NCBI RefSeq assembly: GCF_963664135.1
Contig: NZ_OY760905.1
Span: 3,746,736-3,810,735 of the forward strand
DNA length: 64,000 nucleotides
Reading direction: 5' to 3'
Source: an uncultured Acetobacterium sp.
Lineage (GTDB): Bacteria; Bacillota; Clostridia; Eubacteriales; Eubacteriaceae
Part shown: piece after piece, positions 9,239 through 18,364 of the stretch
How the letters are laid out: each line of letters opens with the position of its first letter
Numbering within the stretch: position 1 is the stretch's first letter
The notes under the pieces: model-generated
Told to the model about the DNA's origin: nothing
Seen by the model: the letters and a program-made list of their open reading frames with translations, nothing else
The model's database searches: none
Program-made: the position numbers and the translations under genes

Positions 9239-9721
9239 TTAGTTTGTCTCTTGATCGAAATTGGGTGTCATACCAGCACATTTCATGGAGAATTTTGTAA
9301 TGAAACCGCCGAAAACCATCAGTAAGATCAGGCCGATCACAAAGAAGGGTAAAAATAGGGCATAAGAATTTGGCAGAACCGCGGCGATGGGAGCGCCCAT
9401 CAGGACACTGCCCATGAAAATGGTGAGGATGGGACACATAAAAATTAAAATGATAACCAGAAGAACCGCATACATCACCAGATTAAAGAGAAACGTGCCG
9501 GGAGTTGTAATTTTACTGGCCAGACCACCGCTGATTTTCCCCAGGGGGATAATCATACCCAATATAAAGCCTACCAATACGCCTACCAGCGCTGAGATGG
9601 GGAAATGTACCCAATCAACAGCACCGGCTGTGATTAAACCGCCCACGATGGTAAAGGTGACCCCGAAGACGATGGAATTAAACAGATTGTTTAGGAGATT
9701 GAATTTTGTTTCTTTTTTCAT
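9239..9721 (-). CDS. Small four-helix membrane protein of unknown function
   Basis: A 160-residue protein with about four hydrophobic segments (roughly residues 17-35, 41-60, 77-105 and 121-145) and short polar ends, so almost all of it is in the membrane. No catalytic motif was recognised and I cannot name a family. Start ATG with AAAGGACT upstream. It follows the minus-strand methyltransferase gene (stop of that gene at 9892) with a 170-bp gap, so it may be transcribed with it. A transport role for a methylated substrate is possible but only inferred from position. Confidence 0.65.
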   Translation of the reverse strand: MKKETKFNLLNNLFNSIVFGVTFTIVGGLITAGAVDWVHFPISALVGVLVGFILGMIIPLGKISGGLASKITTPGTFLFNLVMYAVLLVIILIFMCPILTIFMGSVLMGAPIAAVLPNSYALFLPFFVIGLILLMVFGGFITKFSMKCAGMTPNFDQETN

Positions 9722-9891
9722 TTTAGTCCTTTCAAATTTATAATCAGTGATTTTAGGGATTAGCGTATCCCACTGTTTTGATAAAACGTTATATGAATAA
9801 GTAATTACAGCTGTAACCTACGACATCACTAATTCTTAATTTGCTGTAATTTTTGACATATGCTGCTTATTTAAAATTCAGATAGAAATAA

Positions 9892-10917
9892 TTATACGGC
9901 TTGTGTTCGTCCCAGCTCATGACTGTATCGAATCGCCTCGCCCAGCATCGGCATCATCACATCAAGCATATCTTTAGGATCCAGGGAATTGACGGTAACA
10001 AAGGGGAAGATAATGTAAGATGGATACTTGCCATAAGTGTCCAGACAGCGATGGACATCAGCCAGACGTTCTTCAACAGTGGCATCCGGGCGACCGGGGA
10101 TACCATTGGCATCATAACCACCAATCAAGGCAATGCGATCACCATATTTTTCCAGCAGCTGAACAATATCGTTAACCGGCTGAACCGAGGACCAGGCAGC
10201 AGCACCGGTCTCAATAATGTCTTCAATGAGGGATTCACAAAGACCACAGGTATGCTGGATTGGAATCATCCCGAGTTCTTTTACGGCGTCATTAAGCCGT
10301 TTATGATGGGGTTTAATCAACTTGCGATAGACAGCTGGAGACATGAACAGGCCCCGTTCAGTTGCGATATCATCGTAATTGTTGAAAATATCCGGGTTAT
10401 AATATTGCTTCACTTTTTTAGCAAACTCAATTTTGTAGTCGGTAATGGCTTCCATCAGTTCATAACAGGCTTCCGGCTCTTCGATCAGTGCCATCAGGGT
10501 TTCTTCAAAACCCATTAACGCGGCCAGACGTTCAAAAACACCGTTGCCACAACCAAATTCCAGGGCGGTCTGGTTTGAGTCGAAATTGTGTAAGAGCTTA
10601 AACTCTTCGTCGGCGATGGTTTGCCAGTCGACGGCTTCGAGATCCGGGAATTTGACGATTTTTTTCCAGTCCACGATGGTCTCCGAGTCCATGATATGTT
10701 CGTTGGGAGCTGGAATTGGGGCACCGCCGCCGGATGCTGGGGTGATCCAACGGATGCCAAAACCATCGTATCCGCCGCCCATGGGGCCTTTTTCAAACCA
10801 TGGGCCGGGGTAGGCGCCAAAGCCACTGCCAGCACAATCGATCGGAAAGATGGGGGTCCACTCTGTTGGTTTGTGGTTGATTGCATTAAGATAGTTTTCT
10901 TTGGGGGTCAAGCTCAT
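9892..10917 (-). CDS. UroD-family corrinoid methyltransferase I (copy A of a duplicated pair)
   Basis: A 341-residue UroD-superfamily methyltransferase closely similar along its length to the protein at 18365 (shared MSLTPKENYLNAINHK-like start). The zinc region has IQHTCGLCE, but the Cys expected some 78 residues later is absent (segment YIIFPF); a Cys in VHRC is the nearest candidate. The ATG at 10917 has AGGAGG just upstream; a longer in-frame start would place that site inside the gene. It is divergent from the PucR-type regulator at 11046, its likely controller. Role inferred: methyl transfer from a methyl ether to a corrinoid protein. Confidence 0.8.
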   Translation of the reverse strand: MSLTPKENYLNAINHKPTEWTPIFPIDCAGSGFGAYPGPWFEKGPMGGGYDGFGIRWITPASGGGAPIPAPNEHIMDSETIVDWKKIVKFPDLEAVDWQTIADEEFKLLHNFDSNQTALEFGCGNGVFERLAALMGFEETLMALIEEPEACYELMEAITDYKIEFAKKVKQYYNPDIFNNYDDIATERGLFMSPAVYRKLIKPHHKRLNDAVKELGMIPIQHTCGLCESLIEDIIETGAAAWSSVQPVNDIVQLLEKYGDRIALIGGYDANGIPGRPDATVEERLADVHRCLDTYGKYPSYIIFPFVTVNSLDPKDMLDVMMPMLGEAIRYSHELGRTQAV

Positions 10918-10995
10918 CGTTTTTTTCCTCCTGTAAATCAAATAATTTTTATCATTCTATGATGAAAATTTATTTTTGTAAATTAGACATTATTA

Positions 10996-11024
10996 TTGAC
11001 TTTTCAAGTGACGAATTATACACT
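10996..11024 (+). promoter_or_regulatory. Promoter of the PucR-type gene at 11046
   Basis: TTGACT at 10996-11001 and TACACT at 11019-11024 are separated by 17 bases, 22 bases before the start codon. The same TTGACT-17-TACACT pair, on the minus strand, precedes the related pseudogene at 17278-18230, so the promoter was copied with the cassette. Confidence 0.65.
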
Positions 11025-11045
11025 TTGCACAAGGAGAGGTGACTA

Positions 11046-12698
11046 ATGGAATTATCACTGAATTTAATTAAGGAAAAACTGGCTGATCTTGTAATCGATT
11101 ATAAACAGGAAGAATCGGGTCAAAGACTGCACTTGCAGCGACCTGTATTTTACCGGGATCAGAAGGAACTGGACTCAAACACATTATATATAGCTCAGTC
11201 TGACCAATTACCAGCCGATCTCCATTGTCAGGTTGACGCGGCTTTAATTGTAATCGGCAGTCCGGCGATCAGCCTGAATCATAATGGATTCAGTTATCTG
11301 GTTATTTCTGAAACGGTGTCGATTTTTGAGTTAAGTAACCGGATTCATCAGATCTATGATTTTTTTGAGATCTGGAATATGAGTCTGCAAAAGAGTATTC
11401 GGGAGAACAAGCCGCTACAGTATCTTATTGATCTCTCGGAACCGGTGTTCGAAAATGGTATCACTATTATGAATCCGGATTTTTATATCATCGCCCGGAC
11501 ATCCCTGACCCTCGATTTTAATTTATTTGAAGAACTAAAAACCGATGAATTTGGTCGACTTCAGCCGCAACAGGTCAATTCCTTCAAAAATGATTTGGCC
11601 TATCAAAAGATCAAAGATGAAAAAGCGGTATTTATTTATCCTAAAAACATTTTACCCTATCGCACTCTGTGTAAAAATATTTTTCATCACGACAGTTTTC
11701 TGTTTCGGTTGGTTGTTTGCGAAAACATTCATCCTTTTTCAGAGAGTGATGCAGTGCTGCTAGAATATCTGGGAAAATCTCTCACAGAGGATTCAGAGTA
11801 TCTGGTATCGGTGAATCGTTTTGATGATGATGAATTAATTGAATTACTAAATGATATGGTTGCTGGAAAAGCCTATCACTTAGCGGATTTTGAAAAAGAA
11901 CTGAAGCGGCTAGGCTGGGAACTGAACCATTTTTATTGTGTGGGGTATGTGCTTCCCAGTGATCAGGATATCTACAACCAAACATTGACCTACTTCAGTA
12001 ATAAGATTCGGCACGATTTTGAGGATGCCTTCGCCTTCGCCCATAAGGATCATTTGATTGTTCTCTTTAATCTGAACCGGATTAAAAACAGGCAGGAATT
12101 TTTCGATGACTTTAATTTATTTATCAAAGCGAGTAATTTTAAAATCGGCTATAGTAATGACTCAAATGGTTTAGGCAATTTTAGGGATTATTTCAAAGAA
12201 GCCCAGATTGCTCTGGACTTTGGCGGTCATTCAGCACCCCAAAATGACGTCTATCAATTCAGTGATTATGTTTTATTCTATCTGTTGAGCCAGATGACCA
12301 GAGAGCTTCCGGCGGCAAACTTAAACGCACCGATTTTATCTCGTTTAAGTGACTATGATGATAAAAATGGCACCGAATATATAAAAACCCTAACCATCTA
12401 TTTAATGAACAACATGAATGCGCTTCAAACTGCCAAAGATTTATCTATCCATCGTGGCACGATGGTCTATCGCCTTGAGCGAATCCGGGAAATTGGAAAA
12501 ATTGATTTTGAGAATCCGGATGAATTGCTGCATGTGAATATTTCACTAAAGCTTCAGAATAATTTAACTAGTATAAAACCTGTCAAAGAAAATAAGGGTG
12601 AAGAGTTTACGGAGCAGATTTTAGCAGACTTGATCGCTAAAGGATATCATGGGAAAAAACTACTAAAAAAATTCAAGGAAGAGCAGAAAAAAGTTTGA
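11046..12698 (+). CDS. PucR/CdaR-type transcriptional regulator, divergent from methyltransferase copy A
   Basis: A 550-residue regulator with the PucR helix-turn-helix (NALQTAKDLSIHRGTMVYRL, about residues 459-478) followed by an unusual Lys-rich tail of some 60 residues. The N-terminal half is a probable ligand-sensing domain; the middle resembles the CdaR GGDEF-like domain. Start ATG with AAGGAGAGG upstream. The N-terminus and C-terminus are clearly related to the broken regulator at 17278-18230. Placement suggests it controls the divergent methyltransferase gene. Confidence 0.85.
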   Translation: MELSLNLIKEKLADLVIDYKQEESGQRLHLQRPVFYRDQKELDSNTLYIAQSDQLPADLHCQVDAALIVIGSPAISLNHNGFSYLVISETVSIFELSNRIHQIYDFFEIWNMSLQKSIRENKPLQYLIDLSEPVFENGITIMNPDFYIIARTSLTLDFNLFEELKTDEFGRLQPQQVNSFKNDLAYQKIKDEKAVFIYPKNILPYRTLCKNIFHHDSFLFRLVVCENIHPFSESDAVLLEYLGKSLTEDSEYLVSVNRFDDDELIELLNDMVAGKAYHLADFEKELKRLGWELNHFYCVGYVLPSDQDIYNQTLTYFSNKIRHDFEDAFAFAHKDHLIVLFNLNRIKNRQEFFDDFNLFIKASNFKIGYSNDSNGLGNFRDYFKEAQIALDFGGHSAPQNDVYQFSDYVLFYLLSQMTRELPAANLNAPILSRLSDYDDKNGTEYIKTLTIYLMNNMNALQTAKDLSIHRGTMVYRLERIREIGKIDFENPDELLHVNISLKLQNNLTSIKPVKENKGEEFTEQILADLIAKGYHGKKLLKKFKEEQKKV

Positions 12699-12862
12699 CT
12701 AGCTGTTGAGAATATGATCAGCTCAAACGATATATCAAATTGAGAAAAATGAAGAATTTGTATAAAAGTTCAAAATGAAAGGAAACCAATGGAAGAAATC
12801 ACGTATCAGACGTTTCCATTTTGAGTTATGATTGTTTCATCTTATAGAAAGAGGTATTTTTG

Positions 12863-14188
12863 ATGAATTCCCAAAATACATTAACATTTGTACCGCATAT
12901 TCCCAACAATGTACCAGAAGTAAAGGTGATGGTCGCACCAGAAGGATTGTGGCATCCGATGACCGATGGAACCTGGCCATTACATCCTTTTGCCTATGAT
13001 AAATGGGAGATTGAGGAATTGAGTTGGCATGATACCTGCTATATCCATGCAGGTTTGAATCCATTTCTGCAGTTCGCTGTAAAAGGAAAAGAATTTCTGG
13101 ATCTTATGGAGGCGATCAGTGTCAATACATTTCGTAATTTTCCTGTCGGGAAAGCCCGTCACACCATTCTGTGCAACGATCAGGGGAAGATTATTCTGGA
13201 CGGGATCATCATCCGCCGTTCAGAAGAAGACTTTATTTGTGCCTGCTTACCCGATCCTGCCATGTTTAACGCCCAGCTAGGCAATCAGTTTAATATTACT
13301 TCTGAGTATATCGGGGATACAAATTTCTTTTATCAGATGTGTGGACCTAAGTCTTTACAAATCGTTGAGGAAGCAGCGCGGCAGGATCTACATGATTTAA
13401 AATTCATGCACACTGCTGATGCCAAAATTGCTGGTAAAGAGGTATTTATTCTACGTACAGGGATGGCTGGAACTCTGGGTTATGAAGTTCATGGCAAAAC
13501 TGAAGATGCTCACGAAGTTTATAATAAGTTGCTGGAAGTTGGCGGAAAATATGGGATCCAGAAGCTGGGACGTTATGCTTATGTCAATGCCCACTGTGAA
13601 GGTAGTATACCTCAGATTGCCGAACATTTTGCATCCCCAATGGATCCTGTGGTTTTGTCAGGTAGTCTTCCCAGAGATTCAGAGCTGGTCTTTCGTAGTC
13701 CAGTTGATCTGGGATGGGAAAAACTCGTAAAGTTCAACCACGATTTTCCTGGTAAAGAAGCATTAAAAAAAGAACTGGAAGGGCCTCATAATACTGTTGT
13801 TCATCTTATCTGGAACAAAGATGATGTACTAAAAGTAATGGCTGGTTCCATGAATCCGGAGAAGCGATATGATACCATGGATTTGGTTTGCGATTATGAC
13901 TATGTCCGTAATAATGCGGGTATGCATATTGATGCCGTTTATGATGGCGAAAAAATGATCGGGGCTTCTTCTGGCCGTATGCTTTCTCCCAAAACAAGAG
14001 ATATGATTTCGATTGGTTCGATCAATTCAGACTATGCAATAGAAGGTACGGTGATTGAAGTACTCTGGGGTAATCCTGAAAGCAATCAAGTTCGGGTTCG
14101 GGCAACCGTCACCTTATTCCCGTATATCAAAGAAAATAGAAACGAAAATTTTGATACGGAAACCATCCCACATCCAGTTTTTGATTAA
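12863..14188 (+). CDS. GcvT-family tetrahydrofolate-dependent O-demethylase (LigM/DesA-like)
   Basis: A 441-residue aminomethyltransferase-fold protein. Length and segments such as GTLGYEVHG and the C-terminal VLWGNPE...VRVRATV fit the LigM/DesA/DmdA branch of GcvT, single proteins that move a methyl group from an aromatic methyl ether (vanillate, syringate) or DMSP directly to tetrahydrofolate. The start is the ATG at 12863, with AAGAGG at 12849-12854. A PucR-type regulator precedes it and another follows. A C-terminal remnant of a related gene lies at 24667-24930. Specific substrate is unknown; this would give a corrinoid-free demethylation route. Confidence 0.75.
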   Translation: MNSQNTLTFVPHIPNNVPEVKVMVAPEGLWHPMTDGTWPLHPFAYDKWEIEELSWHDTCYIHAGLNPFLQFAVKGKEFLDLMEAISVNTFRNFPVGKARHTILCNDQGKIILDGIIIRRSEEDFICACLPDPAMFNAQLGNQFNITSEYIGDTNFFYQMCGPKSLQIVEEAARQDLHDLKFMHTADAKIAGKEVFILRTGMAGTLGYEVHGKTEDAHEVYNKLLEVGGKYGIQKLGRYAYVNAHCEGSIPQIAEHFASPMDPVVLSGSLPRDSELVFRSPVDLGWEKLVKFNHDFPGKEALKKELEGPHNTVVHLIWNKDDVLKVMAGSMNPEKRYDTMDLVCDYDYVRNNAGMHIDAVYDGEKMIGASSGRMLSPKTRDMISIGSINSDYAIEGTVIEVLWGNPESNQVRVRATVTLFPYIKENRNENFDTETIPHPVFD

Positions 14189-14255
14189 TAGTTGGGATAG
14201 AAAAATTTCTTAATCTAATGGTTATGACCGAAATTTCTTTATATTAATTTAAAAC

Positions 14256-14313
14256 AAAAGGAAGCTAATGCATGAACTGGATGTTTACAGCTGTGCGAAA
14301 GCTTCCTTTTTGT
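14256..14313 (+). terminator. Terminator after the GcvT-like gene
   Basis: AAAAGGAAGCT at 14256-14266 pairs with AGCTTCCTTTT at 14300-14310 across a long loop and runs into a T-rich stretch. It argues against any start codon for the next gene lying inside this hairpin. Confidence 0.6.
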
Positions 14314-14342
14314 TGTATAATCGGATTGACAGATGATATAAT
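14313..14342 (+). promoter_or_regulatory. Candidate promoter for the PucR-type gene at 14374
   Basis: A perfect -10 box TATAAT lies at 14337-14342 with TTGTAT at 14313-14318, 18 bases apart. TTGACA occurs at 14326-14331 but is too close to be its -35. The start codon follows 31 bases later. Confidence 0.45.
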
Positions 14343-14373
14343 GAGAAAAAAGCTTGTTATCAGGAGAAACCCC

Positions 14374-15585
14374 ATGTTGATTTCGCAGGATACATATTCA
14401 ACCCGTAAAGATAAAATTTTAAATGCTTTAATCGAAAGAAAAGGATTGCAGTATTTGACGGATGTGGCAGCCGAAGCACTGAATAATCCCATCTTTATTT
14501 ATGACGTCAGTGGAAAAATTCTGGCAAAAAGTAAGATAATCAGTCATAGGGAGGTCTGGGAAGAATTATTTCCAAACGGCCATCTGAGTTCTGATAATCG
14601 TCGAACCACGGAGAACGCTGGTGTAATAAAGAAAATAATGGAAGATGATTCTCCGGTGATGGGACAGTTTGCTTTTAGTCGGTTTCGTTTTTTAGGATGC
14701 CGAATTCGTGACAATGACAATGTCGTAGCCATTGCCACCGTAGTAGAAAAGAATCCCTTAGAAGAGGATGATTCGGATTTACTGGTGATGATATGCAAAT
14801 CTGTTTTATTTGAATTATTGTATCGTGAACGTACTGCAATGCAGAAAATTCCATATTTTGGATTGTTGAAAGACATCATTGAAAGGACGGGTTCCGTAAA
14901 TGAAATCCGGGAACGGTGTCAAGTTCTTAAGCTAAATACTCCTAAGGAAATGCGTTTGATTGAGATTAGATTTCCCGGTTATGTGAGCAATTCGTTGTCC
15001 TTAAGCTTACTCCGGGAAATGCTAATAGCATCCATACCATCATGCTACTGCATTATTTATTCTGAAAGTTTAATCCTGATCATGGCGGAGAACTTCTTAA
15101 ACCAATCAATATTGGACGTAATCCAAAAAGCTTTTATTAATTACGAAATTCGGATCGGGATCAGTTCCAAGTTTACGGAGATCTTAGGGGTACAAAATGC
15201 GTTTCAGGAAATGCGGGCCATTCAAAGTGTGTGTCAGAAATTAAAAGTTGACAAACCGGTAATATTTTATGAAGATATCATAACGTATCATTTTATGGAA
15301 TTGGCATCAAAAGACTATGATTTAAAAAAATTCTGTCTTCCTGCGATTAGGCAAATAGAAGAATACGACCAATGTCATGGAACATTATTAAAACAAAGTC
15401 TTGAGGGATACCTTGAAGCCGGCAGAAATATCCAGAAAGCGGCCGAGCGCTTGCATACGCATAAAAATACCCTTTACTATCGCTTAAAGCGTATCGAAGA
15501 TTATTTTGATCTGGATTTGAATGAAGAAAATTTATGCTTCAATCTGCAATTATCCCTTCGGATGCAGCAGTTAACGGAAGAATAA
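14374..15585 (+). CDS. PucR/CdaR-type transcriptional regulator
   Basis: A 403-residue regulator beginning MLISQDTYSTRKDK with AGGAGA at 14362-14367. The N-terminal region (NNPIFIYDVSGKILAKS) looks like a GAF/PucR sensory domain, and the C-terminus carries the PucR helix-turn-helix (GRNIQKAAERLHTHKNTLYY, about residues 351-370). An earlier in-frame ATG at 14272 lies within the upstream terminator and is rejected. Two hairpins follow the gene. It probably acts on the GcvT-like gene upstream. Confidence 0.85.
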   Translation: MLISQDTYSTRKDKILNALIERKGLQYLTDVAAEALNNPIFIYDVSGKILAKSKIISHREVWEELFPNGHLSSDNRRTTENAGVIKKIMEDDSPVMGQFAFSRFRFLGCRIRDNDNVVAIATVVEKNPLEEDDSDLLVMICKSVLFELLYRERTAMQKIPYFGLLKDIIERTGSVNEIRERCQVLKLNTPKEMRLIEIRFPGYVSNSLSLSLLREMLIASIPSCYCIIYSESLILIMAENFLNQSILDVIQKAFINYEIRIGISSKFTEILGVQNAFQEMRAIQSVCQKLKVDKPVIFYEDIITYHFMELASKDYDLKKFCLPAIRQIEEYDQCHGTLLKQSLEGYLEAGRNIQKAAERLHTHKNTLYYRLKRIEDYFDLDLNEENLCFNLQLSLRMQQLTEE

Positions 15586-15941
15586 GCTGGAGACGAGCTC
15601 TTGATAGGGACTGTTTGTTGGCCAAAACATAGATTGCAATTACGTTCCTCAATAAAATTGAACCTCGTGGAATATTACCACGAGGTTTTTAACATTTCCG
15701 GGATAATCTTCTTAATCACAAATGGATTTACACCCCTACTTCTCCATTTTGAAAAGTAGGGGTGTTGCAATGTCATTAGAGATTATTTAATGTGGTAGAT
15801 TTATGCTATATTAAATTCTCGTTTTAAATTTGCAATTAAATTGTGAATCGTGCCACCTTGGCCAGAATAAAGACCGGTTGATGTTGTCTTCGGTAACAAG
15901 CGATCAGATCTTTTTGATTGCATCAATAAAACATCGTGTGC
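15586..15941. other. Intergenic region with two hairpins
   Basis: 356 bases without a gene. Besides the terminator at 15661-15690, a second strong hairpin pairs ACACCCCTACTT (15730-15741) with AAGTAGGGGTGT (15754-15765). It has no T-run on the plus strand and may serve the convergent minus-strand gene or be a repeat. Nothing else was recognised. Confidence 0.5.
15661..15690 (+). terminator. Strong terminator after the PucR-type gene
   Basis: AACCTCGTGG and CCACGAGGTT form a perfect 10-bp stem with a 7-base loop, followed by a T-run. Confidence 0.85.
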
Positions 15942-16493
15942 TTAGCTGATGAGTGCTTTACCTGCCTCATAGGCTCTGTCCAGTAATACCTGGGGAATCT
16001 CACTCTGGGGATCGTTGCTGCCATAACTGAGCAGGCTTTCAATTACATCCCAGCCAAAGGCTTTGAAAATCTGATCGTTTGCCTCGATGGCATTTTTGAA
16101 CATGTTTTCATCGGGATTACCTTGGGCGTAAGCGGTGACCACTTTTTTACCTGGATAACGGGGTAAAAAGTCGCTATTAATCATGGGAAACATCCGGTCA
16201 ATCCACTGTTTCGACTGCCCGCCGATGTTGTGAAAAAAAATCGGAAAGCCGGCAACAATACCGTCAGACCCTTTTAATGCCGGATACATGGTTTGCAATT
16301 CATCATTAGTTGAACACCCTTCATGGGCACGGCAATAATAACAGCCTTGGCAACCTTTAATACCTTCTTCGTTTAAATTGTAAACAATCACTTCGGCACC
16401 AGCGGATTTAGCTCCTTCTAATACCTGATTCACCAGTTTGTTGGTATTGCCGTTTTTTCTGGGACTTCCTAAAAATCCGATTACTTTACTCAA
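15942..16493 (-). CDS. Flavodoxin-like NAD(P)H-dependent FMN reductase with a Cys cluster
   Basis: A 183-residue flavodoxin-fold protein: VIGFLGSPRKNGNTNKLV is the FMN phosphate loop, and GCQGCYYC followed by a Cys six residues later is the cluster region seen in iron-sulfur flavoproteins. Family members carry electrons or reduce quinones and nitro compounds. The start is taken as TTG at 16493, eight bases after GGAGG; a TTG five codons earlier overlaps that site. It is divergent from the HxlR regulator at 16628, a common pairing for oxidative or electrophile stress responses. Confidence 0.8.
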   Translation of the reverse strand: MSKVIGFLGSPRKNGNTNKLVNQVLEGAKSAGAEVIVYNLNEEGIKGCQGCYYCRAHEGCSTNDELQTMYPALKGSDGIVAGFPIFFHNIGGQSKQWIDRMFPMINSDFLPRYPGKKVVTAYAQGNPDENMFKNAIEANDQIFKAFGWDVIESLLSYGSNDPQSEIPQVLLDRAYEAGKALIS

Positions 16494-16534
16494 ATTTATT
16501 ACCTCCAAATGCGTTGATTTATATTAGTACATTT

Positions 16535-16562
16535 ATTATACTATAATTATATTACTGATCAA
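16535..16562 (-). promoter_or_regulatory. Promoter of the flavodoxin-like gene, with GTAC half-sites
   Basis: Read on the minus strand, TTGATC (16562-16557) and TATAAT (16540-16535) are 16 bases apart. GTAC sequences at 16528-16531, 16563-16566 and 16597-16600 surround it and resemble HxlR-type half-sites, suggesting control by the divergent HxlR gene. Confidence 0.55.
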
Positions 16563-16627
16563 GTACGCAGAATAATCGAACATAGTATCAAAATACGTAC
16601 TGAAATTTTTGAAGGAGTAACAGATTT

Positions 16628-17014
16628 ATGAATGAAACGATTTCCTATACGGAATTTATTAAGGCAATCAAAACGGGCGAAATCTCGGAATACCCATTGA
16701 TGTCGGAAAACAAATGCCATGTTACGGCTGTTCTGATAATGCTACAGGGAAAGTGGACAAATCATGTCCTTTTTGAAATGTGTAAGCATGAAATGATTCG
16801 GTTTGGCGAACTCAAAAAAGCACTGCCGGCGATTACCAACACCATGCTGACTGCCACATTACGAGAACTCGAAACCGAAAGATTAATCAATCGGGAGCAA
16901 TTCAATGAAATTCCGCCTCGCGTTGAATATCGATTAACCCCTAAAGGACAGGATTTGATGCCGATCTTTTATGAAATGATGATTTGGGGGAATAAACATT
17001 TGGAAGAAAAATAG
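16628..17014 (+). CDS. HxlR-family transcriptional regulator
   Basis: A 128-residue winged-helix regulator. The HxlR core is seen in GKWTNHVLFEM, RFGELKKALPAITNTMLTAT and the wing PPRVEYRLTPKG. Start ATG with GAAGGAG upstream. Divergent from the flavodoxin-like reductase at 15942, which it most likely represses or activates in response to redox or electrophile signals. Confidence 0.9.
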   Translation: MNETISYTEFIKAIKTGEISEYPLMSENKCHVTAVLIMLQGKWTNHVLFEMCKHEMIRFGELKKALPAITNTMLTATLRELETERLINREQFNEIPPRVEYRLTPKGQDLMPIFYEMMIWGNKHLEEK

Positions 17015-17207
17015 TGCGTTTTGAAATATTTCAAAGAGCTATTTCAAACTTCGGTTTAAAAAATTCACTTAAAATTGTGTCATCGACAAAATATAATCTG
17101 AATCTCTCTACAATTAAAAGAGTATAAACTCTTTTAATTGTAGCAATCCCGTTTTTTTAAAAGGGCCTCAAAATTCAGCGAAAGAGTCTGAGAACGTACC
17201 AAAGCGG

Positions 17208-17248
17208 GTGGCCGCTAACCTACAATCAGGTTAGCGGCCACTCGTTTT
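17208..17248. terminator. Bidirectional terminator between convergent units
   Basis: GTGGCCGCTAACCT at 17208-17221 and its exact complement at 17228-17241 form a 14-bp stem with a 6-base loop, followed by TCGTTTT. It lies between the HxlR gene and the broken PucR-type gene. Confidence 0.85.
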
Positions 17249-17277
17249 AATGGCCAATTTTTCAGTTGGTAGGCTAA

Positions 17278-18230
17278 TCAGATGAGTTCAAATGAAAGAT
17301 GTAGGTGCAGCAGATCATTTTTATTCTTTAAGTCTGTCTCGCTGATTTCTTTAATCTGTTCCAACCGGTAAATAATGGTGGCTCGGTGGATAAACAAGTC
17401 TTTGGCAGTCTGAACCGCATTGAGATTATTATCAAGAAATACTTGCAGCGTGTGGACATAGTCAGTATGATTCTTTAAATCATAATCCTGAAGACGTAAT
17501 AAAATCGGTAAAGACAGTAATTTGGGTGTCGCTGTCAGTGAAGGGCTGGATGGTTTCGGGCACAATGATCCGAAAAAGAAAGGTATCATTGAGAAAAATG
17601 TTTTTACAAAGCGTCCGAAAAGGCAATATCTCGGAAGGATAGATAAAAACATTTTTTTCGCTCTTGATTTTATTGTAGACGGTATCGTTTTTAAATAAAT
17701 TGACCTACTCGATGGCGATCCGCCTCGATGCGTCAAGATGTAAATTCGGAGAGTCATAGATTGTATGCATCGTTGAATGGGCAATCATATAAAAGTCGCC
17801 ATTCATTATAAACATGCCGTTTCCAAAAAAATTGTTCAGAAATATCCACCAGATACTGCAGGGGATTTTTCTCGCGAATACATTGCTGTAGCTTTAAATC
17901 CCAGGTTCCATAAATATCGTAAATTTCATGAATGACATTACTTAGTTCAAAGATATCAGTAGCATCCGCAATCACCAGCAGATCCATCTCATCATTATAA
18001 AAGCTAGGAGGGGGATCACCAATGCAGATTAAGATCGAAGCCGGCATAAAGGTCAGATCAGGTGGCAGTTTTTCGGCCATAGTTATATATAATATGTGGG
18101 AAGTCAAACAGGTCTGGCCGGCATAAAAAACAGGATGGGGTAAAGGCAATAAAGATCCAGATACACCAATGTTGTCATCTTTTACAAGAGCGACCAGTTT
18201 CTCTTTCAGCAGTGTTAAAGATAGGTTCAT
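17278..18230 (-). pseudogene. Broken PucR-type regulator (copy B of the duplicated cassette)
   Basis: Remnant of a regulator related to the 550-residue protein at 11046. The first part (from ATG 18230, MNLSLTLLKEKLVALV) matches its N-terminus up to the segment NPLQYLVDISE; a frameshift near 17830 then interrupts it. A separate frame ending at 17278 retains the C-terminal helix-turn-helix (NAVQTAKDLFIHRATIIYRL). Only about 950 bases remain where 1650 are expected, so much of the central domain is deleted. The promoter still matches that of the intact copy. It is divergent from the methyltransferase at 18365. Confidence 0.85.
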
Positions 18231-18252
18231 GGTTTTTCGCCTCTTTGTACAC

Positions 18253-18281
18253 AGTGTATAGATTAAGACCGAAAAAGTCAA
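18253..18281 (-). promoter_or_regulatory. Conserved promoter of the broken regulator, facing the methyltransferase gene
   Basis: On the minus strand TTGACT (18281-18276) and TACACT (18258-18253) are 17 bases apart, identical to the promoter at 10996-11024. On the plus strand the inverted repeat AATTTAC (18293-18299) / GTAAATT (18306-18312) next to TATAAT (18290-18295) is a candidate operator of the methyltransferase promoter. Confidence 0.55.
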
Positions 18282-18364
18282 TCAGCTTGTATAATTTACA
18301 GTTTCGTAAATTTATCGTAAGATTTAAATATCAATCAAGCAAAAATTTAAGGAGGACTATTGAT

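Noticed and set aside
9901..10518. Plus-strand reading frame of about 200 codons opposite methyltransferase copy A
   Set aside because: The minus-strand protein has strong family matches and an AGGAGG start; the plus frame has no recognisable motif or ribosome site.
14272..14373. Longer N-terminus of the PucR-type gene at 14374
   Set aside because: It would begin inside a terminator hairpin and before the promoter; the start at 14374 has AGGAGA.
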